Assembly: GCF_007341385.1 (NCBI RefSeq)
Contig: NZ_VJYD01000008.1
Span: 1-64,000, forward strand
Length of the DNA stretch: 64,000 nucleotides
Direction: 5' to 3'
Source: Flavobacterium daemonense
GTDB lineage: Bacteria; Bacteroidota; Bacteroidia; Flavobacteriales; Flavobacteriaceae
Part shown: piece after piece, positions 1 to 8,480 of the stretch
Numbering within the stretch: the stretch's first letter is position 1
Layout: every line of letters begins with the position of its first letter
The notes under the pieces: model-generated
Told to the model about the DNA's origin: nothing
The model's database searches: none
What the model saw: only the letters and a program-made list of their open reading frames with translations
Translations under genes and position numbers: made by a program

Positions 1-28
1 TTTTGTGGGAGAGTATGTCGTCGCCTTT
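1..28 (+). rRNA. rrf: 5S ribosomal RNA, 3' end only (partial)
   Basis: The first bases contain the 3'-terminal part of a Bacteroidetes 5S rRNA, recognised by GTGGGAGAGTATGTCGTCGC, which forms the closing part of helix IV and helix I of 5S rRNA. A strong intrinsic terminator follows a few bases later. The 5' part and presumably the 16S and 23S genes lie before the window. The exact 3' end is estimated. Confidence 0.8.
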
Positions 29-36
29 CTTTTGAG

Positions 37-70
37 AATCCTCATCATTCACTTGATGAGGATTTTTTTT
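37..70 (+). terminator. rRNA operon intrinsic terminator
   Basis: A perfect 11-bp stem (AATCCTCATCA / TGATGAGGATT) with a 6-base loop is followed by a run of eight T. It lies directly after the 5S end and would end the rRNA transcript. Confidence 0.9.
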
Positions 71-103
71 GTTTTTATGGATATTTTATTCTTGCTACTT
101 TTG
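69..103 (+). promoter_or_regulatory. Bacteroidetes-type promoter for the PafA-like gene
   Basis: TACTTTTG at 96-103 matches the -7 consensus TAnnTTTG. TTG at 69-71 is a possible -33 element, with a slightly long spacer of 24 bases. Transcription would start near 108 and leave a leader of about 140 nt before the ATG at 247. Confidence 0.5.
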
Positions 104-246
104 CAGGAATTGAAAGGCTTATATGTACCCATATTCATCTGTATAATCTGTTAAATTAAAGTCAATTTTAGGTTTTAAAGTTAAGGGAGCTAGCCTTTTT
201 GACTACTAATCCCTATTTTTGTTTTTTTAAATATTATAATATAAGT

Positions 247-1887
247 ATGAAAAAAACTATTGTATTGTTGACATTGTTTGTTATCGTAAATTTAAATGCT
301 CAACAGCGTCCTAAGTTAGTTGTTGGTATTGTTGTGGATCAGATGAAAATGGAATATTTATATCGTTTTTCTGATGACTTTACGCAAAATGGCTTCAAGA
401 GATTAATGAATGAAGGATTTACTTTTCAGAATATGCATTATAATTATATGCCAACTTATACTGCACCGGGTCATGCTTCAATTTACACAGGTACAACGCC
501 AGCAACTCATGGTATTGTAGGTAATGAATGGTTCAGCAGAACTTTAGGCAAAGAAATGTATTGTACAGATGATGCAGGTGTAAAAACTGTTGGTGATGGA
601 ACTGCTGAAGAAGGTGCAATGTCTCCAAGAAATCTTCAGAGTACTACTATTACCGACGAAGTTAGAATGGCGACTAATTTTCAAGGTAAAGTTATCGGAA
701 TGAGTCTTAAAGATCGTGGCGCAATCTTACCTGCTGGGCATTTTGCTAATTGGGCTTTTTGGTACAGTAAAACAGGTTCGTTTATTTCCAGCACTTTTTA
801 TGGGGAAAAATTGCCAGAATGGGTAACTGAGTTCAATAACGAAAAAAACTACTTGAAATATATTAATAAAGGTTGGGATTTATATAAGCCAGCTTCTGTT
901 TATAATGAAAGTCTTCCTGATAATAATCCGTATGAAGGTAAGTTATACGGAAGTGCTACTCCAGTTTTTCCTTATGATTTAAAAAGCATGTATGAGAAAA
1001 ATGATGCAGGAATTTTAAGATCTACTCCATTTGGTAATGATCTTTTAGCTGAATTCGCTAAAAAAGCTATCGAAAAGGAAAATCTTGGTAAAGATGATAT
1101 TACAGATTTTTTGACGGTAAGTTTTTCTTCAACGGACTATGTTGGACATTTACTTGGACCACGTTCAATGGAACTTCAAGATACATATTTGAGATTAGAT
1201 CAAACTATTGCTGACTTTTTAGAATATTTAGACAAAACTGTTGGTAAAGGAAATTATTTATTGTTTTTAACAGCTGATCACGCCGGTGCTGAGAATGTAA
1301 TTTATCTGAAAGATCATAAGTACAACGTTGATAATTATCCATCAAAGGACGTGCGTAAAAGTCTTCAGGATTTTTCAGTTAAAACATTTGGTGTTGATTT
1401 AGTATTGAATTATTCTAATTTTAATCTTTTCTTTAATAAACAAATTATACAAGATAAAGGCTTAGAATTGTCAAAAGTAAAACAAGCTTTTAAAGATTTT
1501 TTAATTGCGCAACCTCAAGTTAAAAAGGTGTATACAGAAGAAGAAATTTTAGCTAACGGAGGAAATGATTATTACTTAAATTTTGTTGCAAAAGGTTATG
1601 ATGTAACGCAAGATGGTGATATGATTATAATAGATAAAGCTGGTAATATTGAATATTCGACGACAGGTACATCACATGGGACACCTTATAGTTATGATAC
1701 TCATGTGCCTGCTATATTTTTTGGATGGCATATTAAAAGAGGAGAATCGTATGACAAAAAAGCAATAACAGAAATTGCTCCAACTGTTGCACAAAAAATC
1801 AAAGTTGCTTTCCCTAATGGAACTGAAGCTAAGGTATTGCAGGAAGTTTTAGATGAGAAAAAAGAAGTTTTGAGTACAAAAAAATAA
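247..1887 (+). CDS. pafA: PafA-type alkaline phosphatase (exported phosphomonoesterase)
   Basis: 546-residue protein of the alkaline phosphatase superfamily, closest in pattern to PafA of Elizabethkingia and Flavobacterium, a phosphate-insensitive periplasmic phosphomonoesterase. Residues 1-19 form a signal peptide ending before QQRPK. Predicted catalytic residues line up with PafA at a near-constant offset: D31 and the nucleophile T72 (in TYTAPGHAS), N93 (GIVGNEW), K155 and R157 (SLKDRG), metal ligands D297/H301 (TDYVGH), D344/H345 (TADHAG) and H477 (GTSHGT). The K-x-R pair favours a monoesterase over a diesterase. An upstream in-frame start at 199 would add 16 residues in front of the signal peptide, so ATG 247 was chosen. 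Single-gene unit between the 5S terminator and a convergent terminator. Confidence 0.88.
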   Translation: MKKTIVLLTLFVIVNLNAQQRPKLVVGIVVDQMKMEYLYRFSDDFTQNGFKRLMNEGFTFQNMHYNYMPTYTAPGHASIYTGTTPATHGIVGNEWFSRTLGKEMYCTDDAGVKTVGDGTAEEGAMSPRNLQSTTITDEVRMATNFQGKVIGMSLKDRGAILPAGHFANWAFWYSKTGSFISSTFYGEKLPEWVTEFNNEKNYLKYINKGWDLYKPASVYNESLPDNNPYEGKLYGSATPVFPYDLKSMYEKNDAGILRSTPFGNDLLAEFAKKAIEKENLGKDDITDFLTVSFSSTDYVGHLLGPRSMELQDTYLRLDQTIADFLEYLDKTVGKGNYLLFLTADHAGAENVIYLKDHKYNVDNYPSKDVRKSLQDFSVKTFGVDLVLNYSNFNLFFNKQIIQDKGLELSKVKQAFKDFLIAQPQVKKVYTEEEILANGGNDYYLNFVAKGYDVTQDGDMIIIDKAGNIEYSTTGTSHGTPYSYDTHVPAIFFGWHIKRGESYDKKAITEIAPTVAQKIKVAFPNGTEAKVLQEVLDEKKEVLSTKK

Positions 1888-1900
1888 TTCAGAATAATTA

Positions 1901-1941
1901 CAAAATAAAAAGCCAGTCAAATTGACTGGCTTTTTATTTTG
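1901..1941. terminator. Bidirectional terminator between pafA and ald
   Basis: Nearly perfect 20-bp inverted repeat centred on 1921 (core AAAAAGCCAGTCAA / TTGACTGGCTTTTT), with A/T runs on both sides. It separates two convergent genes and can act on both strands. Confidence 0.85.
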
Positions 1942-2014
1942 TAAAAAAAATGACTTTTCAATTAAGAAAAGCCATTTAGATAGTGTTTAGTAAGCACTAG
2001 TTTTAATGTTAGCA

Positions 2015-3133
2015 CTATGCGTTTGCTAACACTAATTCTTCGTTATAAGGAAGATTCCAAGCTTCAGCAACTCCTTTGTAAAGGATTTTTCCATTCGCTA
2101 CGTTTAATCCTTTTCTTAATTCTTCGTTTTCTGCACATGCTTTTTCCCATCCTTTATTTGCTAATTGTACAGCATATGGTAAAGTTGCATTAGTTAAAGC
2201 TAAAGTAGATGTGTAAGGAACTGCTCCTGGCATGTTTGCTACACAGTAGTGAACAATATCATCAATAATAAAAGTTGGATTTTCGTGTGTTGTTGGAGTA
2301 CAAGTTTCTATACAACCACCTTGATCAACCGCAACGTCAACAACAACTGCTCCTGGACGCATTAGTTTAAGCATATCACGAGTAATTAAGTGAGGTGCTT
2401 TTGCTCCTGGAATTAAAACAGCGCCAACAACTAAATCAGCATCTTTAATTGCTCTAGTGATATTATAATGATTTGACATTTCTGTATTTACGTTTGCTGG
2501 CATAATATCGTCTAATTGACGTAAACGTGGCAAACTTAAATCCATTATAGTAACTTGAGCTCCTAGACCTGCAGCCATTTTAGCTGCTTGAGTTCCAACG
2601 ATACCTCCACCTAAAACCAATACTTTTGCTGGTGGAACACCTGGAACACCACCTAAAAGAATTCCTCTTCCTTTTAATGGTTTTTCAAGATATTTTGCTC
2701 CTTGTTGAATAGCCATACGACCTGCAACTTCAGACATTGGAACTAATAAAGGCAAACTACGATCTGTTTTTTCTACAGTTTCATAAGCTAAACATACAGC
2801 TCCTTTTTCAAGCATTGCATGAGTTAATTCTTCTGATGAAGCAAAGTGGAAATAAGTGAAAAGTAATTGATCTTTTTTGATTAAAGGATATTCAGATGCA
2901 ATTGGCTCTTTTACTTTAATGATCATTTCTGCAATAGCATAAACTTCTTCAATAGTTCCTAAAACTACCGCACCTGCAGTTGTATACTCGTCATCACTAA
3001 ATCCGCTTCCTAAACCTGCAGTTGATTGTACATAAACAACGTGTCCGTGTTTTTTCATTTCAGAAACACCAGCTGGAGTTAATGCTACACGATTTTCATT
3101 GTTTTTAATTTCTTTTGGAACACCTATTATCAT
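2015..3133 (-). CDS. ald: Alanine dehydrogenase
   Basis: 372-residue NAD-dependent L-alanine dehydrogenase, which catalyses reversible deamination of alanine to pyruvate and ammonia. The start MIIGVPKEIK and total length are typical of the family. Substrate-site residues R15, K75 and H96 sit at the family positions. The Rossmann glycine motif GGGIVG is at 175-180 with the NAD-ribose acidic residue D198, and the catalytic aspartate lies in VAVDQGG. The gene is divergent from an Lrp/AsnC-type regulator. In mycobacteria an Lrp/AsnC protein (AldR) controls ald, so the neighbour is a likely regulator here, by inference. The family is certain; the symbol follows from it. Confidence 0.95.
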   Translation of the reverse strand: MIIGVPKEIKNNENRVALTPAGVSEMKKHGHVVYVQSTAGLGSGFSDDEYTTAGAVVLGTIEEVYAIAEMIIKVKEPIASEYPLIKKDQLLFTYFHFASSEELTHAMLEKGAVCLAYETVEKTDRSLPLLVPMSEVAGRMAIQQGAKYLEKPLKGRGILLGGVPGVPPAKVLVLGGGIVGTQAAKMAAGLGAQVTIMDLSLPRLRQLDDIMPANVNTEMSNHYNITRAIKDADLVVGAVLIPGAKAPHLITRDMLKLMRPGAVVVDVAVDQGGCIETCTPTTHENPTFIIDDIVHYCVANMPGAVPYTSTLALTNATLPYAVQLANKGWEKACAENEELRKGLNVANGKILYKGVAEAWNLPYNEELVLANA

Positions 3134-3170
3134 ATTGTTATATTTTTTTGTTTTTCTTGAATTTGTTTTA

Positions 3171-3178
3171 CAAAGTTA
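3171..3178 (-). promoter_or_regulatory. -7 promoter element of ald
   Basis: On the minus strand the sequence reads TAACTTTG, a full match to TAnnTTTG, about 38 bases upstream of the ald ATG. No clear -33 TTG is seen at the usual distance. Confidence 0.45.
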
Positions 3179-3245
3179 CTAGTAGAGAATATATTATTGA
3201 TTATAGACTCATAAATAAGAAAATATTATTTTATTTTATACTTTT

Positions 3246-3262
3246 ACAGAAATATTTTCTGT
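3246..3262. promoter_or_regulatory. Palindrome in the ald/lrp divergent region (candidate operator)
   Basis: ACAGAAA-TAT-TTTCTGT is a perfect 7-bp inverted repeat around a 3-base centre, between the two divergent genes. Its size and AT-rich centre suit an Lrp/AsnC operator. The function is inferred only. Confidence 0.35.
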
Positions 3263-3318
3263 TTGAAAGCATCTGAGTTTCTCAAAAAAGAAAAAATAAC
3301 TAATTTTTATTAATTAAA

Positions 3319-3330
3319 GAAAACGTTTTC
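3319..3330. promoter_or_regulatory. Palindrome at the lrp start codon (candidate autoregulatory operator)
   Basis: GAAAACGTTTTC is a perfect 12-bp palindrome ending three bases before the ATG of the Lrp-type gene. A protein bound here would block initiation of that gene. Function inferred. Confidence 0.35.
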
Positions 3331-3333
3331 GTT

Positions 3334-3792
3334 ATGGTTTTAGATGATATTGACAAAAAAATCTTACGTCTTTTGCAGGAAAATGCACATTATACTCTAA
3401 AAGACATAGCAAACAAAATAAATTTGTCTCTCACACCTGTTCATGACCGGGTTAAACGTCTTGAAAAAGAAGGTGTTATAGAGAAATATGTATCTATTTT
3501 AAACAAGAAAAAATTGGGCAATAATCTAACTGTTTATTGTCAAGTTACTTTAACCAAACAAACTTATGATACTTCTGAAGGATTTAATCAAGCTATTTTA
3601 GAAATGCCCGAAGTTGTAGAGTGCAATTATGTTTCTGGAAACTTTGATTACATGCTAAAAATTATCATTCCAGACATGGAAAGCTATCATCATTTTCATC
3701 AAAAGAAATTATCTGTTTTGCCTGAAGTTTCTTTAATAAATACAGTTTTTGTGATTTCCGAAGTAAAAAGTACAACCGTTCTTCCCATTTAA
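3334..3792 (+). CDS. Lrp/AsnC-family transcriptional regulator
   Basis: 152-residue DNA-binding regulator. Residues 1-60 hold the AsnC-type winged helix-turn-helix (DDIDKKILRLLQENAHYTLK, then the recognition helix around TPVHDRVKRLEKEGVI). The rest is the ligand-binding RAM domain with the usual GNFDYMLKI segment. Lrp/AsnC proteins bind amino acids and often act on a divergent neighbour. Here that neighbour is alanine dehydrogenase 200 bases away, so an alanine-responsive regulator of ald is the simplest reading. Two palindromes lie in the shared promoter region. Confidence 0.9.
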   Translation: MVLDDIDKKILRLLQENAHYTLKDIANKINLSLTPVHDRVKRLEKEGVIEKYVSILNKKKLGNNLTVYCQVTLTKQTYDTSEGFNQAILEMPEVVECNYVSGNFDYMLKIIIPDMESYHHFHQKKLSVLPEVSLINTVFVISEVKSTTVLPI

Positions 3793-3796
3793 TAAA

Positions 3797-3830
3797 TAAA
3801 AAACCACCAAGTAAACTTGATGGTTTTTAG
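3797..3830 (-). terminator. Terminator of the GAPDH gene
   Basis: Stem AAAAACCACCAAGT / ACTTGATGGTTTTT with a short loop. The single imperfect pair is C-A on the plus strand but G-U on the minus strand, so the hairpin is better for the minus-strand gap transcript. It can also serve the convergent lrp gene. Confidence 0.75.
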
Positions 3831-3853
3831 AAATGGTTGGTTTTGGTTTTATA

Positions 3854-5302
3854 TTAATAGTATGTAAATCGTCTTACTTTTGCAATGTATTTTGCAAGAC
3901 GAATTACCTGATGGCTGTAGCCATATTCATTATCGTACCAAATGTAGAGCACAATATTTTTCCCATCTTTTGAAACAATTGTAGCATTACTATCATAAAT
4001 TGCCGGAGCAGAAGTTCCCACAATGTCAGATGAAACTAATTCATTGTTCAAAGAATATTTGATTTGCTCAACAAGTTCGCCTTCAAGAGCATATTTTTTC
4101 ATGATTTTATTTATTCCTAAAATCGTAGTTGCCTTTTTTACTTCTAAATTCAAAACCACTAATGAACCATTCGGAACCGGAACACGAATAGCATTCGAAG
4201 TCAATTTTCCTTCTAATGAAGGTAAAGCTTTTGCAACAGCACTTCCTGCGCCAGTTTCTGTAATAACCATATTTAATGCAGCAGCTCTTCCACGACGGTA
4301 TTTTCGGTGCATATTATCAACCAGATTTTGGTCGTTTGTATAAGCATGAATGGTTTCCAAATGTCCTTTTACAACACCAACTGTATCTTCAATAGCTTTT
4401 AAAACTGGGGTAATGGCATTTGTAGTGCATGAAGCTGCAGAAAAAATATTGATTTCATCTGGATTAAAATCATTATGGTTTACGCCATGAACAATATTTG
4501 GGACCCCTTTTCCAGGAGCAGTAAGTAAAACTTTGCTAGCTCCGTTTGAGGTTAAATGTCTTTTTAGTGCTTCTTCTGTGGTAAATGCTCCAGTATTGTC
4601 AATTACAAGGGCATCATTGATTCCATATATAGTATAATCAATTTCTTCAGGTGTATTTGCAGTTATAACATGAACAGTTGTTCCGTTAATTATTAAAGCG
4701 TTATTTTTTGGATCTGCCGTAACTGATCCTTGAAAATCTCCGTGAATTGAATCATAACGCAAAAGAGAAGCTCTTTTCTCTAAACTTGATGCATCATTTT
4801 TATCACGTGTCACAATTGCTCTCAAACGCAATTGATTTCCTTTTCCGGTTTTAGACATTAATTCCCTCGCTAATAAACGTCCAATTCTTCCAAAACCATA
4901 TAAAACAACATCTTTTGGCTGAATTTCTTCTGAAGATTTTGCTTTCTTTAGTTTGTCCATTACAAAGTATCTTGCATCTGGATATTTTTCATCTTCTAAG
5001 CGATATTCGTAAGTCAGTTTGCCTAAATCTATTTTTGCAGGTGGCAAATCTAACGATAAAACAACTTTTGCGATTTCAACCGAATCAAAAATGGTAATTG
5101 GCTTGCCAACAAATTCACCTGCATATTGATGCAAATTGATTATATCGCTGACATTTTTGTCCAATAATTGGTTTTTAAATAAAACCATTTCGATGGATTT
5201 GTCATACCATAAATCACTTATAACTTTGATTAATTCGACACCAGCTCTTCTTCGGTCGACTTGTAATGATACCTCTTTTTGGTACAAGGATTTTTTGCTC
5301 AT
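3854..5302 (-). CDS. gap: Glyceraldehyde-3-phosphate dehydrogenase, long form
   Basis: 482-residue GAPDH, a cytosolic enzyme of glycolysis and gluconeogenesis. About 130 N-terminal residues precede the catalytic core, so it is much longer than the usual ~335-residue enzyme; long forms of about 480 residues are known in flavobacteria and some proteobacteria. The Rossmann motif YGFGRIG is at 135-141. The catalytic cysteine C292 lies in SAASCTTNA, and H319 (TIHAYTND) is the catalytic base. The C-terminal WYDNEYGYSHQ segment is standard. The role of the extension is unknown. It stands alone, convergent with the Lrp gene. Confidence 0.92.
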   Translation of the reverse strand: MSKKSLYQKEVSLQVDRRRAGVELIKVISDLWYDKSIEMVLFKNQLLDKNVSDIINLHQYAGEFVGKPITIFDSVEIAKVVLSLDLPPAKIDLGKLTYEYRLEDEKYPDARYFVMDKLKKAKSSEEIQPKDVVLYGFGRIGRLLARELMSKTGKGNQLRLRAIVTRDKNDASSLEKRASLLRYDSIHGDFQGSVTADPKNNALIINGTTVHVITANTPEEIDYTIYGINDALVIDNTGAFTTEEALKRHLTSNGASKVLLTAPGKGVPNIVHGVNHNDFNPDEINIFSAASCTTNAITPVLKAIEDTVGVVKGHLETIHAYTNDQNLVDNMHRKYRRGRAAALNMVITETGAGSAVAKALPSLEGKLTSNAIRVPVPNGSLVVLNLEVKKATTILGINKIMKKYALEGELVEQIKYSLNNELVSSDIVGTSAPAIYDSNATIVSKDGKNIVLYIWYDNEYGYSHQVIRLAKYIAKVRRFTYY

Positions 5303-5408
5303 AATTGACTAAATTGAAAAAATAAAATGCTCACTATTTTAAAATTTGGCGCAAAAGTATCCATTTCAATCGATTTCGTAAACTATTTTAGCATTTATTT
5401 TCGAAAAT

Positions 5409-5446
5409 AAAAAAGCCACCTTAAATTTTTTTAAGATGGCTTTTTT
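5409..5446 (-). terminator. Terminator of the HtrA-type protease gene
   Basis: 17-bp stem AAAAAAGCCACCTTAAA / TTTAAGATGGCTTTTTT with a 4-base loop. The one imperfect pair is G-U on the minus strand, fitting termination of the minus-strand protease gene. Confidence 0.8.
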
Positions 5447-5514
5447 TGAGTTTTCAGTTGGAGTCACAGTTTTCACTTTTAAAAAGAAACTGAAAACGAA
5501 ACTGAAAAGTGTGA

Positions 5515-6915
5515 TTAAATAATAATTCTAAATCTCTCTCCGTTTCTGTTTATCATTTCGATTCGGACACTTTGGCCTTCATCTTTTTTGCTCAAAAGTT
5601 TAGAAACAGTTTCAACATTTGTTGCTTTGACATTATCAATGCTCAAGATAATATTTCCTTGCAATTCATCTTGATATTGCATTAAATTCTCATTTGTGAT
5701 GTTTTTGATTTTAACGCCATAATCAATTCTGAATCTCTTTTTATCGGAAGCATCGATATTTTCGAGTTCGATTCCTTTAAATTCAGCGCTGTAAAATTCA
5801 TTTTTACTTAACGTTACAGGAACTGTTTTTGTTTTTCCGTCTTTGATGTAAGTGACTTTTACAACATCATTTGGTCTTTTTGTATTGATATATCCAGAAA
5901 GATCGGCATATGTTGAAATGTTTTGATCATCTAATTTTACAATAATATCGCCTTTCATAAGTCCTGCTTTTTCTGCTCCAGAATTTTTAGATACTCTATT
6001 GATGTAAAAACCTTGCGTTTCAGTAACTCCTAATTCTTTTGAAGCAGTACTGTTCAATTCACCACCTTCGACACCAAGAATTCCTCTTTGAACATTTCCG
6101 AATTCCATGATATCTTCAATAATTTTTCGGGCAATATTGGATGGAACTGCAAAAGAATATCCAACATAAGAACCTGTCATAGATGAAATCATTGTATTGA
6201 TTCCAATTAATTCTCCACGGGTATTTACTAACGCTCCACCGCTATTTCCTGGGTTTACTGCGGCATCAGTTTGAATAAAAGATTGGATACCACTTTGATC
6301 TAAATTTCTGGCTTTCGCCGAAACAATTCCCGCTGTAACAGTCGAAGTCAAGTTATAAGGATTACCTACGGCCAAAACCCATTCGCCTACTTTCACAGAA
6401 TCTGAATTGGCAAAAGCAGTGTATGGAAGTTTTTCATCGGCATCAATTTTTAATAGCGCGATGTCCATTTTAGAATCGGTACCAATAAGTTTTGCCTTAT
6501 ATGATTTTTTATTGTTCAGCGTAATTTCAATTTCTGAAGCATCTTTGATCACGTGATTGTTTGTCACAATATATCCATCTTCGGAAATAATAACTCCAGA
6601 ACCAGTTCCAACTTGTTCTTGCTGTTGTCCTCCGCCATAACCATAGAAAAATTCCAGCATCGGATTATTTACTGTTCTACGCGAGACATTTTTTACGTGA
6701 ACGACAGTATGAATTGTCTTATCGGCAGCAGCTGTAAAATCAACTGTTTCGGCTGATAATGCGACATTTCTGCCAAATGAATCGGGGGCTTGAGTAACAA
6801 CAGAATTTTCTCTTCCAAAAAAAGAATTGCCGCCATCAAATAATAATTTGTACGCACCAAGTGTAGTAGCACCACTTAGCAATGACACTAAAAATAAGGT
6901 TGAAAATCTTTTCAT
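5515..6915 (-). CDS. degQ: DegP/HtrA-family periplasmic serine protease
   Basis: 466-residue envelope quality-control protease/chaperone. Residues 1-25 form a signal peptide or signal anchor. The trypsin-like domain carries the triad H121 (TNNHVI), D151 (MDIALL) and S225 (NPGNSGGAL). A first PDZ domain spans roughly 270-355 (RGILGVEGG start), and a second PDZ-like domain covers about 370-466. The glycine/glutamine-rich stretch at 92-105 corresponds to the regulatory LA loop region. It is a monocistronic gene divergent from dapF. Whether it is DegP-, DegQ- or DegS-like cannot be decided from sequence alone; two PDZ domains exclude DegS. Confidence 0.9.
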   Translation of the reverse strand: MKRFSTLFLVSLLSGATTLGAYKLLFDGGNSFFGRENSVVTQAPDSFGRNVALSAETVDFTAAADKTIHTVVHVKNVSRRTVNNPMLEFFYGYGGGQQQEQVGTGSGVIISEDGYIVTNNHVIKDASEIEITLNNKKSYKAKLIGTDSKMDIALLKIDADEKLPYTAFANSDSVKVGEWVLAVGNPYNLTSTVTAGIVSAKARNLDQSGIQSFIQTDAAVNPGNSGGALVNTRGELIGINTMISSMTGSYVGYSFAVPSNIARKIIEDIMEFGNVQRGILGVEGGELNSTASKELGVTETQGFYINRVSKNSGAEKAGLMKGDIIVKLDDQNISTYADLSGYINTKRPNDVVKVTYIKDGKTKTVPVTLSKNEFYSAEFKGIELENIDASDKKRFRIDYGVKIKNITNENLMQYQDELQGNIILSIDNVKATNVETVSKLLSKKDEGQSVRIEMINRNGERFRIII

Positions 6916-7035
6916 AATTACAATTTATGTTTAAGTTACTAACGTAAAATTAAAGCAAAAAATTATTTGAAAAAACGCTTTAACGCTCTTTAACAATGAT
7001 TAACATTTCATTAATTAATCTTCGCAGTTTCTTCG

Positions 7036-7043
7036 TACTTTTG
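7036..7043 (+). promoter_or_regulatory. -7 promoter element of dapF
   Basis: TACTTTTG, a full TAnnTTTG match, 20 bases before the dapF ATG. It implies a very short leader. Confidence 0.5.
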
Positions 7044-7063
7044 TATTTCTTAACCACTAAAAA

Positions 7064-7846
7064 ATGCAAATAGAATTTTATAAATATCAAGGTACAGGGA
7101 ACGATTTTGTGATGATTGATAATTGTTCTAATTTTTTTCCAAAAGAAGATATTCAGTTAATTGAACGTTTGTGCGACAGACGATTTGGTATCGGCGCAGA
7201 CGGACTTATTTTACTCGAAAATGACTCAGAAACTGATTTCAGAATGGTTTATTATAACTCTGACGGAAATGAAAGTTCAATGTGCGGTAACGGCGGACGT
7301 TGTCTTGTAGCTTTTGCTAATCAGCTAGGTGTAATTAAAGATAAAACAACCTTTATTGCGACAGATGGTTTGCATCATGCTTCAGTAGGAAATGATGCTA
7401 TTGTTTCATTGCAAATGATTGATGTTGATGAAATTCAAAAACACGTTTCACATACTTTTTTAAATACAGGTTCTCCGCATCATGTTCAAATAGTTGAAAA
7501 TTTAAAAGAATATAATGTAAAAGAAAACGGAGCGGCAATTCGCTACGGAGCATTATATGGCGAAAAAGGAAGCAACATTAATTTTGTTAAAAAAATTGAT
7601 GAAGATACTTTTTCACTTCGAACTTACGAAAGAGGAGTTGAAGACGAAACCCTTGCTTGCGGAACGGGAGCAACTGCAGTCGCTATCGCTATGAACGCAA
7701 TTGGACAAACCGATAAAACTTCGATTAATTTAAATGTTGAAGGCGGAAAACTAGTTGTTTCATTTGATAAATTAGGGGAGCATTTTTCGAATGTTTTCTT
7801 GACAGGACCAGCAAAATTTGTTTTTAAGGGAACAATAGAAATATAA
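7064..7846 (+). CDS. dapF: Diaminopimelate epimerase
   Basis: 260-residue enzyme that converts LL- to meso-diaminopimelate, the peptidoglycan cross-link residue and lysine precursor. The two catalytic cysteines are C74 in MCGNGGRC and C199 in LACGTGATA, and the N-terminal YQGTGNDF motif is present. Length is close to the family norm of about 260-275. It heads a plus-strand run with a GNAT acetyltransferase and mltG, so the group leans towards cell-wall synthesis. Confidence 0.96.
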   Translation: MQIEFYKYQGTGNDFVMIDNCSNFFPKEDIQLIERLCDRRFGIGADGLILLENDSETDFRMVYYNSDGNESSMCGNGGRCLVAFANQLGVIKDKTTFIATDGLHHASVGNDAIVSLQMIDVDEIQKHVSHTFLNTGSPHHVQIVENLKEYNVKENGAAIRYGALYGEKGSNINFVKKIDEDTFSLRTYERGVEDETLACGTGATAVAIAMNAIGQTDKTSINLNVEGGKLVVSFDKLGEHFSNVFLTGPAKFVFKGTIEI

Positions 7847-7936
7847 TTAATAATGTCAGTTTGAGTGAAGTCGTAGAGAAATTCCAAATTTAAAATCGAC
7901 AATATACAATCTGAACTCTAAAATCTAAAATTATTA

Positions 7937-8470
7937 ATGATCACACTCAAAGGCGAAAATATTTATCTGCGTGCATTAGAACCTAATGATTTAGAGTTCG
8001 TGTACAAAATGGAAAATGATCAAAGCATTTGGGAAGTCAGCAATACTAATACACCTTACAGCAGATATTTAATTAGGCAGTATCTTGAAAATGCACAGCA
8101 GGATATTTATGAGGCAAAGCAATTACGTTTGGCTATTTGCCAAGATGAAGATTTTCCGGCAATCGGATTGATTGATTTATTTGAATTTGATCCCAAAAAT
8201 AATAGAGCTGGTATTGGAATTGTGATTAAAAATAAAGAATTTAGAAACCAAAATATTGGTTCTGAGGCACTAGAGTTGCTAATAAAATACTCTTTTCACA
8301 ATTTAAATCTGCATCAGCTTTATGCAAATATTAATGTAGGAAATGTAGCTAGTATAGCACTTTTTACTAAATTTGGTTTTGAGAAAATAGGAATTAAAAA
8401 AGATTGGATTTTGCTGAATAACCACTATCAAGATGAAGCAATTTTTCAGTTAATTAACAAACAAATTTAA
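7937..8470 (+). CDS. GNAT-family acetyltransferase (RimJ/RimL-like)
   Basis: 177-residue acetyl-CoA-dependent N-acetyltransferase. The start ITLKGENIYLRALEPNDLEF and the order of strands match the RimJ/RimL/SpeG group. The acetyl-CoA loop is degenerate, around NKEFRNQNIGSEA at about 105-117. The 3' part HQLYANINVGNVASIALFTK is the typical C-terminal helix and strand. The substrate is unknown. Its 10-base gap to mltG and position behind dapF suggest co-transcription, so a cell-wall or ribosomal protein target is possible. Confidence 0.8.
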   Translation: MITLKGENIYLRALEPNDLEFVYKMENDQSIWEVSNTNTPYSRYLIRQYLENAQQDIYEAKQLRLAICQDEDFPAIGLIDLFEFDPKNNRAGIGIVIKNKEFRNQNIGSEALELLIKYSFHNLNLHQLYANINVGNVASIALFTKFGFEKIGIKKDWILLNNHYQDEAIFQLINKQI

Positions 8471-8480
8471 AATTTAAACT

